Of a DNA stretch of 64,000 nucleotides, positions 1 to 12,145 are shown piece after piece; within the stretch, counting starts at the first letter, position 1; each line of letters opens with the position of its first letter. The DNA is from Kuschelorhynchus macadamiae (Eukaryota > Arthropoda > Insecta > Coleoptera > Curculionidae). Location of the stretch: contig JAUTXW010005212.1 of the NCBI GenBank assembly GCA_030620095.1, positions 274,001 through 338,000 on the forward strand, in the 5' to 3' direction. A program made the translations under genes and the position numbers. Under the pieces are notes generated by a model that saw nothing but the letters and a program-made list of their open reading frames with translations, was not told the DNA's origin and did not search any database.

Positions 1-1840
1 TCCAGCATGCATGGTGAAATAACATTAGATATTAATCCCGAACACTTGGTACGGTGTACTTTTATTCCACTAAGCAAAGCTGATGATTTTTCTAAGAATG
101 GCAATAAGTTACCAAGATGATCCATTGTCAAAATAGAACCATGCTCAGCGATAAAAGCAGCCATTTTAAGCTCTGCGACTTTTCTTTCTTCCGGTATATT
201 TAATCCAAAAAAACCTATTCAATTTAATGTTGCTAAAACTAGCTTGGGAGTATTTAAAAGTTTCTATATGTTTCTTGCAATTTGTTTTGGTTAAAAAAAA
301 TCTTTAAAAAATATTCAGCTCTCTGCTTGCAACTCGTGTAGAAGATGTAGGAATTTCGGCCAAAGAGTCTTGTTTCTATTTCGATTATCATTATTTTTTT
401 GATACTTTTTGGTCGGCATCTCCGTCTAGCTGTTTGGGGGCATAGATTAATAAAAGATAGAAATACCCTAAATGCGAATTTACCTTATGAGAATTCCCTA
501 TAACTAAATGAATGACAATTGTTTTTTAAAACAAATGGCCTCCGCAATCATGGCCAACTCGAACAAAAAACGAATTGTGTCGTTTTTTGACATAAAAACA
601 GTTTTTTAATAGGTGTCATACATCATTTAAAAGTGAAAAAAGTTCTTTTTAAATTTGATAGAAAACAAAATGGCCGCTATAAGAAAAAAGTTGATGATGA
701 TGTTTCATAACCGAAACGTCGAAATCAAAATCTAAATGCAGGGATGCATTGCCTTTAAAAAGTTGCCTAAATAATGTTTTTACAGATTTTGGAAATATTT
801 TTCTTTTCTTCGAAAATGCAAACTTTTAGTTTCCTCAAAATATCTCAAACCCGAAAAAAGGTAGCGAAATCGTCTAATCGGCATTGAAATTACAATTAAA
901 CCCAAATCCAAACATGGATATTTTGATATTTAGAAATTAGTCAAATTATTTCATTGTTTTTTTTTTTGCGAGCTTTGAACACATTTTGAACCGCATTTAT
1001 ATTGGTATATATATTTAAATTTTTAAATATTAAAATAGACACAAAATCAACTTCTAATAATAATGCTCCAATAAAACTAACATCTCAAAATACCAATAAA
1101 ACAGAACCAATAATTAAACTTTTTATAATCCCTGCTATAACTAATCGAGAAACCAAACAGAATAACCTCACGCCAAGTATCACTCTTCTTAACCTGAAAC
1201 CAAAATAAATACAAGCGACTAAACTCAAATCCAAACAGCGAATGGTAACGGTAGAAAGAATGGGTTTCTCTGATCGTATCGTATCGAGAACTGTAGTTTT
1301 AAGAGCTGTTTCCCAATTTTCTTTTAAGGTACGTTAAGGACAAATTGATATTCAAGTTTTTTTTGAAGGGTCTTTTTAAATCAATATGGAAAATATTCAC
1401 CTCGCCTAAGGGTTACTCTTCATATATGTGGCAACTCTGCACTGGCTTTCTGTCAGCAACGCGACAGGCCTTAACATTAAATCTTTGTTTTTTCATGTAA
1501 ACAGTATAACAAAAATAAATAATAAGTACTGATAAAATGTCTGTGGGTTTGAAAACAATTATCCAGTTGGTCAAGAGGGAGCTTTTGGCGAAACCGGAGA
1601 AAAAATCGCTTTATGTTTCATATAAATAGTTAGATAATTATGTCTGTCAAATTTTTTCTAACTAGATGAAATATTACTTGAACTTTTTCATGTACTAGAA
1701 CTCACTAATAAATTAAACTCTCCCAATACAATGACTGAAACGTAATTACAAGCTTCGTTTCAATCCTTGACTAATAGCGTTACATAATAATATTTACTTG
1801 AATTATTTCTAACATACACTTTCAAATACAAAATCTAAGT
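1..1840. other. gene-free AT-rich stretch
   Basis: I see no supportable gene here. The only longer frame (positions 1002-1208) is asparagine-, lysine- and isoleucine-rich with no recognisable motif, as expected by chance in AT-rich DNA. Near 534 and 664 the short words aatggcc occur about 130 bases apart in similar context, which may be a trace of a tandem repeat. A cgaaacgtcga word at about 712-722 resembles words seen at the ends of Penelope-like elements elsewhere in the window, but no protein remnant accompanies it. Confidence 0.6.
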
Positions 1841-2385
1841 ACGGACGTGAGAAGAATGCGGGATTCAATAATGTAAAAGCTTTGCTCTCGTCGCTGTTTA
1901 TTACATTTATCTTGGGGAATCATTTGCCCTTTGTAGTATGTAGCCTTTTTTTAAAGTAAGTGTGTTACTGCACATGTTTAGAGAAATTGATTCATTGAGG
2001 GTCCCTCAAAATATCCCAAAAACGATTTGACAGATTTTACTTAAATGTTGCACCTAGAAGATATTTGTAGTATTCAAAATGAAAATACTTTCTGATTATG
2101 CCTCCTTTTCTTACTAGGAGCAACTGTAATTTTTTTTTGCCATTTAAAAATGTTCATCAATAGTGATGTTGAGCGGCTTTACATAAATTATTCCAATTTC
2201 CACATCACAAAATAAATATTTAACTGCGTTTGTACCCTTTTATTTTGCGCCCCACTTACAGTATTTTTAGAGATAGAAAAAATTTAAATATAAAAGTTGT
2301 AGTATTCTGCCTGAACCGTCAGGATTTTTTATAAGAATAAACAAAAAAAACATCGCAGATCTAAAAAAATATAACATTGTGTTTT
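1841..2385 (+). repeat. dispersed repeat X, copy 1
   Basis: Two blocks of this segment recur in the same order and orientation near 16-18 kb. Block 1 (1841-1909) matches 16070-16138 (shared words gaagaat, gtaaaagct/ataaaagct, gtttattaca). Block 2 (about 2233-2380) matches about 17870-18027 (shared words ttttgcgc, ccctaca/acttaca, gcctgaa, aataaacaaa). The blocks are about 390 bases apart here and about 1.8 kb apart in the other copy, so the second copy has been expanded by insertions or this one reduced. No coding capacity is visible. Confidence 0.55.
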
Positions 2386-2744
2386 TTAAATTGATTACCT
2401 CGTATATTATTTTCTGCATTGTAATTCTCGTATTTTCCTGATTTCAACTATATAAATAAATATATATGAAAATAGTTAATCTAACCACTACTCTTCAGCT
2501 AATGTAATTTAGATGGAAGGAATACTTGCAACGTTGTTAATTTCTGTGTTATTTAAGTAAATTAAAGCAAAAACATATCTGGTGCCGTTATAGTACGCGG
2601 TCGTCCTGCGGGTTGAAGTACTTTCTTTTAGGAACAGATTTACCTGTATAATTGAAGTTTGTTTATTATTTTCACTTTATTCTTATTATCAGCCGAAAAT
2701 TATGGTTGAGATAATACTATATTTATGACCACCTGCATACAATT

Positions 2745-2808
2745 ATAAGCAGGTAGGTTGGGTTAGGTTAAGTTAACTAACACAATCTTACCTAATCTAC
2801 TTGCTTAT
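2745..2808. repeat. hairpin with degenerate TTAGG-like words
   Basis: The arms ataagcaggtag (from 2745) and ctacttgcttat (to 2808) pair with one mismatch, and the pairing continues loosely inward. The left arm includes taggttgggttaggttaag, a degenerate run related to the insect telomere word TTAGG. Too short and too degenerate to call interstitial telomere DNA. Confidence 0.4.
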
Positions 2809-4285
2809 ACAGGGAAATATAAGTTTTTCTTCATCTCCCACATTTTATATATCGGACTTCGATAGTCGACGATATGACAGCTCTGTTTTTTGAAAGTAAG
2901 TTTATAAAAGTCGTCATAAAAACTTACTTTGAAATCACTCTTAACTGTTGATTTATTTCGAATATGTACATTGATGCATTCCTAAATTGCGTTTCAAAAC
3001 GTAAATAATACAGTAATTGCTGATCTTGACATCAGCCACACCGATGCAACGTGGAATAACAGCACCATTTTCGAATTTTTGAGGCAATATTAATCCAAAT
3101 ATTTAAAACTTTGAGATAAATTCTTTAATTCTTATCAAATAGATGTTACATCTTTTAATATATAATATATAAACGGTCACACTATAAAATAAAAAAACCT
3201 TATATAATAAAAACGTTGTCCCCCTAAATCGTGTCCTATGAAACTAAATCGGTCAACACTCGAAATGAACCAAATAAAAAATAATAAAGTACACTCAAAA
3301 TCGCAAAAAAGTGTTTTAGAATTATTTGTAATGCATATCCTGTTTATTAGGGCCTTTTCCTAAAAATCATTTTGACTATTTCATATAATTTTAACAAATG
3401 CTGAAGCTATGACTTGTTTTTATCGATTTTTTATTATCAGAAAACTAGAAAAAAATCACTGTTCTTGAGAAAGTGAATAATGGATAAGCGAAATTTACTA
3501 AAAGTTGGTCACGGATCTTGCATAGTGTATGCAGAATGTTACAAAGTCGTTGAGAAATATAGGTGTCCGGAATTTATGTTTATTTGTAAAGATAGGGTTT
3601 TGGAGTGTGCATTAAAATATTTTGTGGTAGCGCTTATGTTTCCGAAAATCAAATTTACAAAACCACCACCTTACCTAATACAAAAATAATTTTAGGCAAC
3701 CCTAAAATCATGGTGTCCAGCTACTACGTGAATAGTGAATATTAATTTTTATAGTGCTAAATGCTACAGGTATTGTTATATTTAATTTTCTAATTTCATA
3801 TGGATTTCATGTTGATTCTGTATGTCAGAAACGGTGTGAGTTAAATGTTGATTACGTTATTAATAGTATTCCAGAAATATGTCTATGTCCAGCAAACCCC
3901 AAGACGCTATTTTCACAAATAACTGAGGAACGCTACAACGCCAAAATCCAGGCACGAATTGTAACACTTTGTACAGTGTTTTCCCGTAAATCTTACCATG
4001 TATCTAGAGAGTTGGTTTGAATAGTTACGGAAATGTCGTAAATACAAAAGTTGTAGGGTTTTTTTACGAATCATCAGAATGTTTTATCATACGTGCGAAA
4101 ATATTATTGGAAATGTCAAATTTGCAATAATATTCCAACCACCTACAGGTGGTCATTTTTTTAAATGGAACACCCTGCATATTATTAAATATTTAAATAG
4201 ATCTTTTCTTTATATGTGTGGTTGTTTGTTATATTTGATAGACCTAATTTAAAAATATAAAGCATTAAAGTTTCTGCGTTACGGA
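2809..4285. other. gene-free stretch with a possible mariner-type end
   Basis: Frames at 3480-3689 and 3754-4020 (69 and 88 residues) show no recognisable domain. A short inverted repeat (aaagtaagttt / aaacttacttt) lies at about 2895-2934. At 4164-4179 the sequence aaatggaacaccctgc resembles the right-hand end of mariner-type elements (ends of the form acaccctgta), but no matching left end or transposase was found to the left. Confidence 0.45.
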
Positions 4286-4289
4286 GAGC

Positions 4290-6360
4290 ATCGTGAAAAG
4301 GTATAGTTTGTCATGTGTGTGTTTGTAATAGCTGGCCAATCGGTCAACCTTTTCATTTCCTTCAATTCCTACATGTGAGGGTATCTATAAAAATACTACT
4401 TGTTTTCCAGCTTGATAAAGGTTAAAGAGTATTTTCAATGGAAGAGGGTGGTGGGAGTATATGATTTTGAGGCTATTTATGGAGCTGAGTAAATCTAATA
4501 TAATTATGCATTTATTGAAAGTTTGAGTACGGATAAGAATCAATGCTCGGAGGATGGCAAAGCTTCAGCTGTGTAGATACTGCTTGGAGAGTGAAGTTTA
4601 TGTGTGATCTGATTATTTTTGGTAAGTACTGCCGAGGCGACTCCATTTTTCGGCTTTTGAGGCATCAGTGTAGTTGTGTTCAAATGTCTTTTACTTATGG
4701 GCGAGGGAAAGAAAGTGTTTTTGATTATGACGGGACTAGTTGCTTTTGTCATAGATGGCTAGGCTTGTGCCGCAGATTGGTTTTGGTGTTAGCCATGGAA
4801 GATCTTGTTCTCTTGGTGGGGCAAAAAATGAGGGTTCGTCGATTGATAAGTCCTTAAGTATTTGCTCTATCGTAGAGAGAATTGACTTTGGTGACTGGGA
4901 TATTTTGTACTCTTGATCTAGAAAGCTTTTATGAAGAGGGTGGTTGGTATGAACGAAAAGATTAGTTCCATAGTATAGGGTATATATATTGCGCCTAAAT
5001 GAAAGAAGTGGGTTTTCCGCTCTAAACAATGAAGACTTGTTATGGGGCTTGTGCGATGATCGCCGAGAGAGATTCTGATTGCGCTGTTGTGAATTGGGTC
5101 GATGGATTTCAGTATAGTTTTATTTGCTGAGTTGTACACTGTGCAACTATGATTAATTTTGGATCTGATGAGCGCATAGTAGATCTGTTGTAGGGTGGAG
5201 GAGTCAGCTCACTAAGATCGGTTAACTAGAGCTTTCAATAAATTTAGGCCTTTCTGGCATATCGTAACGAAATTGTTTATATAAGATTTCCAATTCAGTT
5301 TTGCGTCGAAAACCATTCCCAAGAATTTTATTTCTTCAGCAAAGTCTTATTGATGAGTACATAATAATATGGAGGGTTTTTGTTCTGTATGTTAAAATCC
5401 AGTTTCGTGACACTAATTTTCAAACTGCAATAATTGCTCTTGGAGTCTATTTTCCATGGTCTGGAAGTATTTTCCTTGGATAAGTAATATGAGGTCGTCT
5501 GCAAATATTCTGGCTTGAATGGGGAGTTTAATATTTTGGATAATATCATTGATAGCCATTAGGAGGAGTGTTACGCATATTACTGAACCGTGTCCGTGAA
5601 ATTCCGTTTTCTTGGATGGTCTTCGGTGATTCTGTTCCATTTGCTATCACTATGAAATATTTATTACTAGGGAAATTTGATATAAATGCTAACATGTGTC
5701 CGTTTATGTTACAGTCTTGTAAGTTCTTGATGATATGATAACGCTATGCAGTGTCGTATGCTTTCCTTATGTCAAAGAAAACCCCTACACGTATCTTCTC
5801 CATTAGTTTGCAAGATGAGCAGATTAGTAATATTGGACGGTATGATTCTGGATCAGCTTTCGATTTATTTGTTTTTGGGATTGGAATAATCGTAGCTTCA
5901 GTTCATATTCTTGGTAGTCTGTGTTTGGTACAGATCTGGTTGAAAATTTTTAGAAGAACATTCTTAGCTGCTTCAGGTAACTTTTGGATAAAGATTATAG
6001 GTATATTATCTGGTTCAGGTGCACTGTTTTTAATTTTATGGAGGCAGTCATCCAGTCCATTTTCTGTTAGGGGTGAGTTTAGGTCGGGTTTATAGGTATC
6101 ATCGATGATTATAGTGTTTTCTTGTTCAGTGTGCTGAAGGAATTATTGAAAGTTAAGGTCGTAAGTGTCGAAAGTTTTTCATATGAGGAAGCTAAACATC
6201 AAGCTATTTGATTGTCTTCTCTGATTATTTGTCCGTTTTCTTGAAGATAGTTTATTTTATGGAATGTTTTTTATCCAGATATGTTTCTGATTTCCGATCA
6301 GATTTAGCTTAGTGGGGCAGAGGGGTTTATGTTTTATGTTATTTACGTAATTTTGCCATG
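4290..6360 (-). pseudogene. LINE remnant, Jockey/I-like: reverse transcriptase plus RNase H
   Basis: Remnant of a non-LTR retrotransposon polyprotein that would copy its own RNA at a nicked target. Reading leftward on the minus strand the pieces are in the right order: SWQNYVNNI (about 6330-6358, the run-in to the reverse transcriptase), catalytic motif A as FFDIRKAYDTA (5747-5779), a GSVICVTLLLMAINDI segment, motif C as FADD (5494-5505), the post-RT block LDPIHNSAIRIS-like (about 5045-5105), the RNase H start YTDAS (4661-4672), an IYTAEAL block (about 4560), and the RNase H end GNEKVDRLA (about 4335-4360). Stops and frameshifts separate these pieces, so it is not functional. The combination of this RT type with an RNase H domain fits Jockey- or I-group LINEs; the exact clade cannot be fixed by eye. 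The endonuclease part upstream is missing, and a mariner-type fragment starts immediately beyond 6420. Confidence 0.88.
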
Positions 6361-6424
6361 AACTAAAATATTAAGCATATTATTATTTAAAACATATTTT
6401 ATTTGCTTAAAAAAGAAGGAAATT

Positions 6425-6680
6425 CTAGCCGTCATTTTCGACATAGCCCCCTTGGTTTATTATACATTTGCGAATATTATTTCTAAATTTACTAGGTTTG
6501 TATGAAATGGGCAGGAATTATCTCTGTTCAGATTTCTAATTTGGCAATAGGAAGCTGTTCTAACTGGTTCTCTATATAATTTTCTAAATACTCCAAATAT
6601 CTCTGGCCAGTTAACCTTCCATTAAAAATAACAGAACCTATTATTTTATTGTGTAAAACACCACACTATTGCGTCTACTC
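6425..6680 (-). pseudogene. mariner-type transposase fragment (catalytic core)
   Basis: Minus-strand translation contains HNKIIGSVIFNGRLTG followed by QRYLEYLEN and LEQLPIA, which matches the block between the first and second catalytic aspartates of a common insect mariner-type transposase (consensus of the form WCGI..IIGP.FF.G.LTG..YL.FL). Next comes EIIPAHF, the decayed counterpart of the QDGAPPHF motif with the aspartate region lost, then NKPRG, the decayed WIGRGG segment. Several stops follow. Only about 85 codons remain. It belongs to the same broad transposase type as the remnants at 18.4, 27.4 and 45.5-46.4 kb. It abuts the LINE remnant to its left. Confidence 0.75.
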
Positions 6681-6689
6681 TAATATTCT

Positions 6690-7480
6690 AGAATTTGGTT
6701 AAAACTTAAGTTGTAACTCTGTATATAGTAAAGCCAAAACATCTAAGCCAGAATGTTACCAAATTTTAAAATTAGGCAAAATTTTCTTAGGTTATAAAGT
6801 AGAATTTATTGGGAGGTATTTATACTAACAGTTTGTTAAAAATCCAAAAACAGCCATTAATCAAACTTGCCTTAAAATCACACTACATGTTAAAAAACAA
6901 ATTTCAATAACTTAAGTAAAAAAATTTGCTAGTTTGAGTAACGATGTTCATATTTTTTAAAGTAATAGTCAGGTCAAAATAAAAACTACTTAAAAATTCC
7001 ATCTACGGAAGCAAAATGGTCTTTAATTTTTACCGTTTGTGGAAAATATAATTATATATTCCATTAAGATCTTAATTCCTAACAGGTACGTGTAGAGAAT
7101 ACAGTTTATTGTAGAGTTTTCGTCTTGTCGAACTTTCTTAAATGTTCGTAAATATAGTCGAATGCGGTCTTATCGTGCGGTTCCAAAGGTCACCAACATT
7201 ATGAATCAAATCAGAAAACACAGTGAATACCAAAATGTGTGATTCTTTTATCGAGCTATTAAAGCTCGATGGGCTACTTACAAATATACAGGGAGAAAGA
7301 AGATAGTTTTTTTATTATATTACGCAATATTATTACGATAGCCACTTATTATTTTATATGTTGGCAAAAACAAAAATACACAAAATGGCAAGCGCCTTAA
7401 TAAAGTCGGAAGGCGGTTCGAATCAGTGGAACAATCAGGATATGTTCTGTTTTTACACTTTTGTTAAAAACACAAGATAG
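6690..7480. other. gene-free stretch
   Basis: No coding signal. A B-box-like word (ggttcgaatc, 7414-7423) is preceded by tggcaagcgcc about 30 bases upstream, loosely recalling a tRNA-derived SINE head, but no cloverleaf can be drawn. Confidence 0.5.
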
Positions 7481-7483
7481 TTA

Positions 7484-8130
<647 letters not shown>

Positions 8131-8289
8131 CGAGTTTCTGGTAAAGCGATTTTACCAATTTTTATATATCAAATTTTGTCTTATAATTAATTAAAAAATT
8201 TTACTTATTTTAAACACGCTTTAAAATTGGAGCAAGTATTCTATAATTATTTATTTGTTGCCTACAAAATTACAAAAGTACTAAAAAAG

Positions 8290-8520
8290 TAAGCAAAAAA
8301 ATTGTGTCAAATCTAATAAAAATATTTTTAAAGTAAAATTCACTGGCTAATATCCAGGAGCCAGTGGCAAAAGCTCTATCGGTTAAGGAATGTACAGAAA
8401 CTTGTGCATAAAAAAAAACATAATTTACTTCCGAAGAAGATTAAAATATGTACACGAAAAAATCCATAATGCAATTTATGATTTATACACGTCAAAGACT
8501 AATATAATCCTTCAGAAACT
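8290..8520 (+). pseudogene. inverted N-terminal fragment of the neighbouring transposase
   Basis: Plus-strand translation gives ANIQEPVAKALSV, then HKKKHNLLPKKIKICTRKN and then NAIYDLYTSKTNIILQ in shifting frames. These match the N-terminal helix-turn-helix part of the minus-strand transposase at 9408-9803 (ANIQETVAEALGI, HEKKHNLLLKKIKKCTRKK, NAIYDLYTSKTNITLQ). A stretch between CTRK and NAIYDL is missing. Nucleotide similarity is high and extends to the start region, so this is a second, truncated copy in opposite orientation placed directly against the 3' end of the main copy. Confidence 0.8.
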
Positions 8521-8535
8521 TTTCAATATTATAGA

Positions 8536-9803
8536 CTAAAAAATATCATCATCACTTAAAAAGTCCTCGTCTTCTGAGTCGTCCTCAAATGGCGCAATGA
8601 TCATTGGTGCTATTTCGACATCTAGAACTCGTTCTCGATTCCACCAATCCCATATTAATTTCTCCTTATGTTCCACAGATTTCTTCCAGTACTCCGGCGT
8701 AATATAATTTAATGAATCTTGCCAAACAATTTGCACTTCATCTGATGTAAGACCATCGTTCACGTGTTTTTCGTAATATGATTTTGCCCCAGCCGATATT
8801 AATTCTATTGCGTTAAACTGGCAATGATATGGCGGCAGTCGTAAAACCTCATGTCCATTTTCCCGTAATATTTCATCTACGGCATATATTGTTGGTTTTT
8901 TAATAGATTTTGCCATTAAAAGAAGTTCTAGTTTCAGTATATTGGGTAAAAGATTTTGTTTTTGTTTTGTTAGCCAGTCATAAATATCACTTTTCTTCCA
9001 GGATGAAGTAGGTTGTTTGTTTAAGATTCTTGAATGATAAGATGCATTGTCCAGAATGATTAAAGCATCTAAATTTGGAATCAATTGTTCTTTTAACCAC
9101 TTTTCAAACAGTTTACAGTTCATATTATCATGTTAGTACATACTTTTGGATGTTGAAGAAAGCAGTAAACTTGCACCTGGAAGAAATCCTGTTGAAGAAC
9201 CTGCATGCAAAATGATGAACCGTTTTCCCGTCCCACATCCCTTTTTTCTCTTGACACTTTTTACAGACTCGTCCTGCCAAGATTTCGAACCACTTCTAAG
9301 AAATAATCCATAAGAAAATATCCAAGTCTCGTGTAAAAATACCACTTTTCTAAATTTTGAATTAACATTTTCCGTATATTTCTTTAAAAACTGGGTACGC
9401 TGACTTGCTATATGTGGCAACTGGCATAAAATCTTCGATTACAGTCCTTTTTATATCGAAAACCCAACATTTTTATTAATTTTGACAAGGATTTTAGTCC
9501 AATTTCCAATATGCCTCGACTTTTTAAAGCTTCTTTTAAAACTTGAAGGGTTATATTAGTTTTTGATGTGTATAAATCGTAAATTGCATTACGAACATCC
9601 ATTTTTACGTTGTCACTTAAGTCTTCTGTCTTTGGCTTTTTTCGTGTACATTTCTTGATCTTCTTCAGTAGTAAATTATGCTTTTTTTCATGCACAATTT
9701 CCTGCACAGTCCTTATACCGATACCCAGAGCTTCTGCTACTGTCTCCTGGATATTGGCCGGTGAATTTTCATTTTCGTAATATTTTATTATATTTAATAC
9801 CAT
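8536..9803 (-). pseudogene. Tc1/mariner-superfamily DDE transposase with long D-E spacing
   Basis: A cut-and-paste transposase covering nearly the whole family length. Segment 1 (9803-9408) is the N-terminal helix-turn-helix region, starting MVLNIIKYYENENSPAN. Segment 2 (9420-9133) begins the DDE domain; its first catalytic residue is altered, since FLHETWIF has His (codon at 9331-9333) where the family has Asp. Segment 3 (9123-8536) has the second Asp in IILDNASYHS and the final Glu in LPPYHCQFNAIE, then an acidic tail (DDSEDEDFLSDDD). By my count 81 residues separate that Asp and Glu, far more than the 34 of Tc1. Segments 1 and 2 are linked by a frameshift near 9415; segments 2 and 3 share a frame and are separated by one stop near 9131. 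Few lesions suggest a fairly recent death. A DD82E lineage (Sailor) is known to me in this superfamily and is the likeliest home, but I could not verify it. No terminal inverted repeats were located. Confidence 0.85.
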
Positions 9804-10450
9804 TTTTTTCGCTTATGGATGTCGCTGACTTGTCAATCTGACTTTGAAGTGACATCGCTCAAAGATTTTTGCAACTGCTGGTATTTATATGTTATCCTCT
9901 TTTTTCATATGCAAATATCATAAGTCTATCTAATTCATCTTCCGGATTTTATACGGAAGATCTGATTACACGTAATAAAAGAAAAACAAACTTAAAAAGT
10001 TTGTCGTTGATAAATCGTATGACCCGCACGATAACACTGCTTTTGGCTATATTTTTGATAATTAACCAAACCAACAACGTATGATTTGTCCAATTGTTTT
10101 TGTTTAGAGACAAATTTTAGGTCTATTCTCTAAAAGTAAAGTTTAGTTATAGAGAATATGTATAATGTTCGATCAGTAAATCACAAGCATTGAATGTTTC
10201 AAATTTTTTGCCATAACTCAGTAATAAAAAAACAAATTATTTATTATCATTAGACATTTGATACCAAAATGTTATGTAGAAATATCTGATTTAAACAATC
10301 AATTTTCTCAAAATCCCTACAAGTCTTTTTCGTTTTTATTATACGTAAGTCTACAAGCATATATTATTAATATTATTAACTAAATTAAATTGTTTACATT
10401 TTAAGAACCCCTGATAAAGAAATAAAAATATTTCGAAAGCTTCGTAAAAA
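9804..10450. other. gene-free stretch
   Basis: Nothing recognised. The first part may be 5' non-coding sequence of the transposon at 8.5-9.8 kb; the frame at 9869-10084 has no recognisable domain. Confidence 0.5.
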
Positions 10451-10600
10451 AAAAGCATGTTGATTCTTAGTCCTTCATGGATGGAAAAATAAGAGGTTTC
10501 CATTCCGGGTGGCATTTTTCCGTGTCCTATACATATAGCGCTACAAGGAGCGCTAATGTAATAGGAAACGGAAAAATGTCGGAAGGTTCCGTCTCCTATA
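10451..10600 (-). repeat. foldback repeat related to 8.06-8.13 kb
   Basis: The left half (cttagtccttcatggatgg, ccattccgggtgg) is the reverse complement of about 8060-8130. It leads into a hairpin with 32-base arms (10511-10542 and 10549-10580; ggcatttttccg against cggaaaaatgtc, agcgct against agcgct) and a six-base loop. Confidence 0.7.
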
Positions 10601-11790
10601 CGATTATCGCTCATCAGCTTTGCTTGCCGCGCTTTTAAAAATCCGAAAATAATGTAATTTACTATTTTGTAAATAAGCTAAATGGCTTAAGTTCCTAACA
10701 TCGTATTGAAATGTTGACATTATTCATAACATACTCACAAAATGAAATAATCTGCCATGATATAATTATATTCCTGGAGGTAAATGTTTTCCCTATCGCA
10801 TGGCTGAATTTGATTGAATGATCTGACATGGGGATAATTTTCCACTAAGATATATTTCGGAGAATTTCCACTTGGTGTATCTTTTCCATTTCAATTTGCA
10901 ACTAGGTCAGGTGACATTGCCAACCCTTAACCTCGAATTTTTGGCGCAGGTCAGGGATTAAAAAAAAAACATGCTTTATTATACTTTACTAGCAAATGGT
11001 CAAATTTTCAAGTGCCTAGCACTGCACTTTACTGTCCCTAATCTACGATTTCTCATAAAAAACAAATTTTTATCATCAAAATCAGACAATTTGACAGCGG
11101 TGTCAGCGCTGAGGTTTGTCAATCCGGAACATTATTTATATATCGTGATATTAGTTGTTGGTATTCTTTTGTACAGTGTACAGTGTGTAATGTATAATAG
11201 TCCTATATTTATCTCATAATTTAATGTTTTTAGCTTGAAAACGAGCAATTAAGTGTCGAAACGTCCCTTTTTCAATAAGATAAAGATTTCAAATAAAAAG
11301 GTTTTCCTATACCCCCGATCCTAGCCCAAATTTAAAATTACTCGTTTGTTTTATTGAAATAAGTTAGAAAATTTTGGACTACAGAAAAGAAAAGCGTTTT
11401 GTATTTTGCGGGCAAACGGCAGCGTCAATATACGACGTCATCTGCTTTCACTTTCCATGGAGATAGAGTGAGAACGCGAAGTAGCTATCTCTCTCTCTCG
11501 GATGATTTTGTTTACATTGACTTGCGCATATCCACTCGAATGTCTGTGCTGAAGTGTTAGTGACTGCAACGCTTTCTTTTATACCCCCACCTGGGGCCGA
11601 AGGTTATATCTGAGTGGCCTTTTGTTGTTATTTATGTTTTTCGGATTGCGCTAACTCCACTTAATTTTTTGTGATTTTAGATTTGTCGATTATTCTCTTC
11701 TATATTATTGGCAGTTTTAACGATTCGTCTCTTTGATTTAAATCATCTTGTTTTTCAACTTCGGATTATTCTGGTCTTACAATGCTCTGT
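10601..11790. other. gene-free stretch with a CpG-richer patch
   Basis: No gene supported; the frame at 10971-11219 has no recognisable motif. At about 11255 the word gtcgaaacgtcc resembles Penelope-type terminal words. About 11400-11640 is richer in CG than its surroundings and includes a short run of ct repeats; it could be a decayed LTR or an old regulatory segment, but nothing proves this. Confidence 0.45.
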
Positions 11791-12020
11791 ATTGGCAATC
11801 TCCCTACACCCGTCGAAATTTATTTTGTTGCCGGTTTCCTGATGATGTAGGAGTAAAGGCGTGGTTGTTTGTTTGTTTTTTGCTGACTTTATGTTCTACT
11901 ATTCTTGCTGATATTCGCCTGTTAGTTTGCCCCATGTACAACTTTTCACAGTTCTGGCACGGGATACTGTATACACCGTGGTTTTGCAATTTGATTTTGT
12001 TTTTTTGGGTTTCCAAGTAG
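11790..12020 (-). pseudogene. Penelope-like element fragment, GIY-YIG nuclease domain
   Basis: Minus-strand frame contains HGVYSIPCQNCEKLYMGQTN followed by RRISARIVEH. This is the N-terminal block of the GIY-YIG endonuclease fused C-terminally to the reverse transcriptase in Penelope-like elements, including the CxxC pair, the GQT turn and the catalytic-region Arg. The next residues (FTPTSSGNRQQNKFRRV) lose similarity. Only about 70 codons survive. It differs from the two larger Penelope copies in the window, where the Cys pattern is C.CG, so it represents another subfamily. Confidence 0.8.
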
Positions 12021-12120
12021 TTTGCCTATGGTTATTTTTGGCTTTGTATTATTTGTATGTTGTGTTTTTACATTTTACTTAAAAATAAAAATATTTTTAA
12101 AATATTAAGCATTTTATAAT

Positions 12121-12145
12121 CTACATTTTTATTATAAAAATGTAG
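12121..12145. repeat. perfect 12-bp-arm palindrome
   Basis: ctacatttttat and ataaaaatgtag flank a single central t. It may be a small hairpin or the centre of an AT-rich foldback. Confidence 0.6.

Noticed and set aside
2754..2777. Interstitial telomere array
   Set aside because: Only about four degenerate TTAGG-like words occur, better explained as part of a short hairpin.
5751..6095. 114-residue plus-strand frame
   Set aside because: It is the antisense shadow of the minus-strand LINE reverse transcriptase, whose motif A lies in the same interval.
7384..7423. tRNA-like A and B box words
   Set aside because: Spacing is too short and no acceptor, anticodon or D-arm pairing can be drawn. No convincing tRNA gene was seen anywhere in the window.
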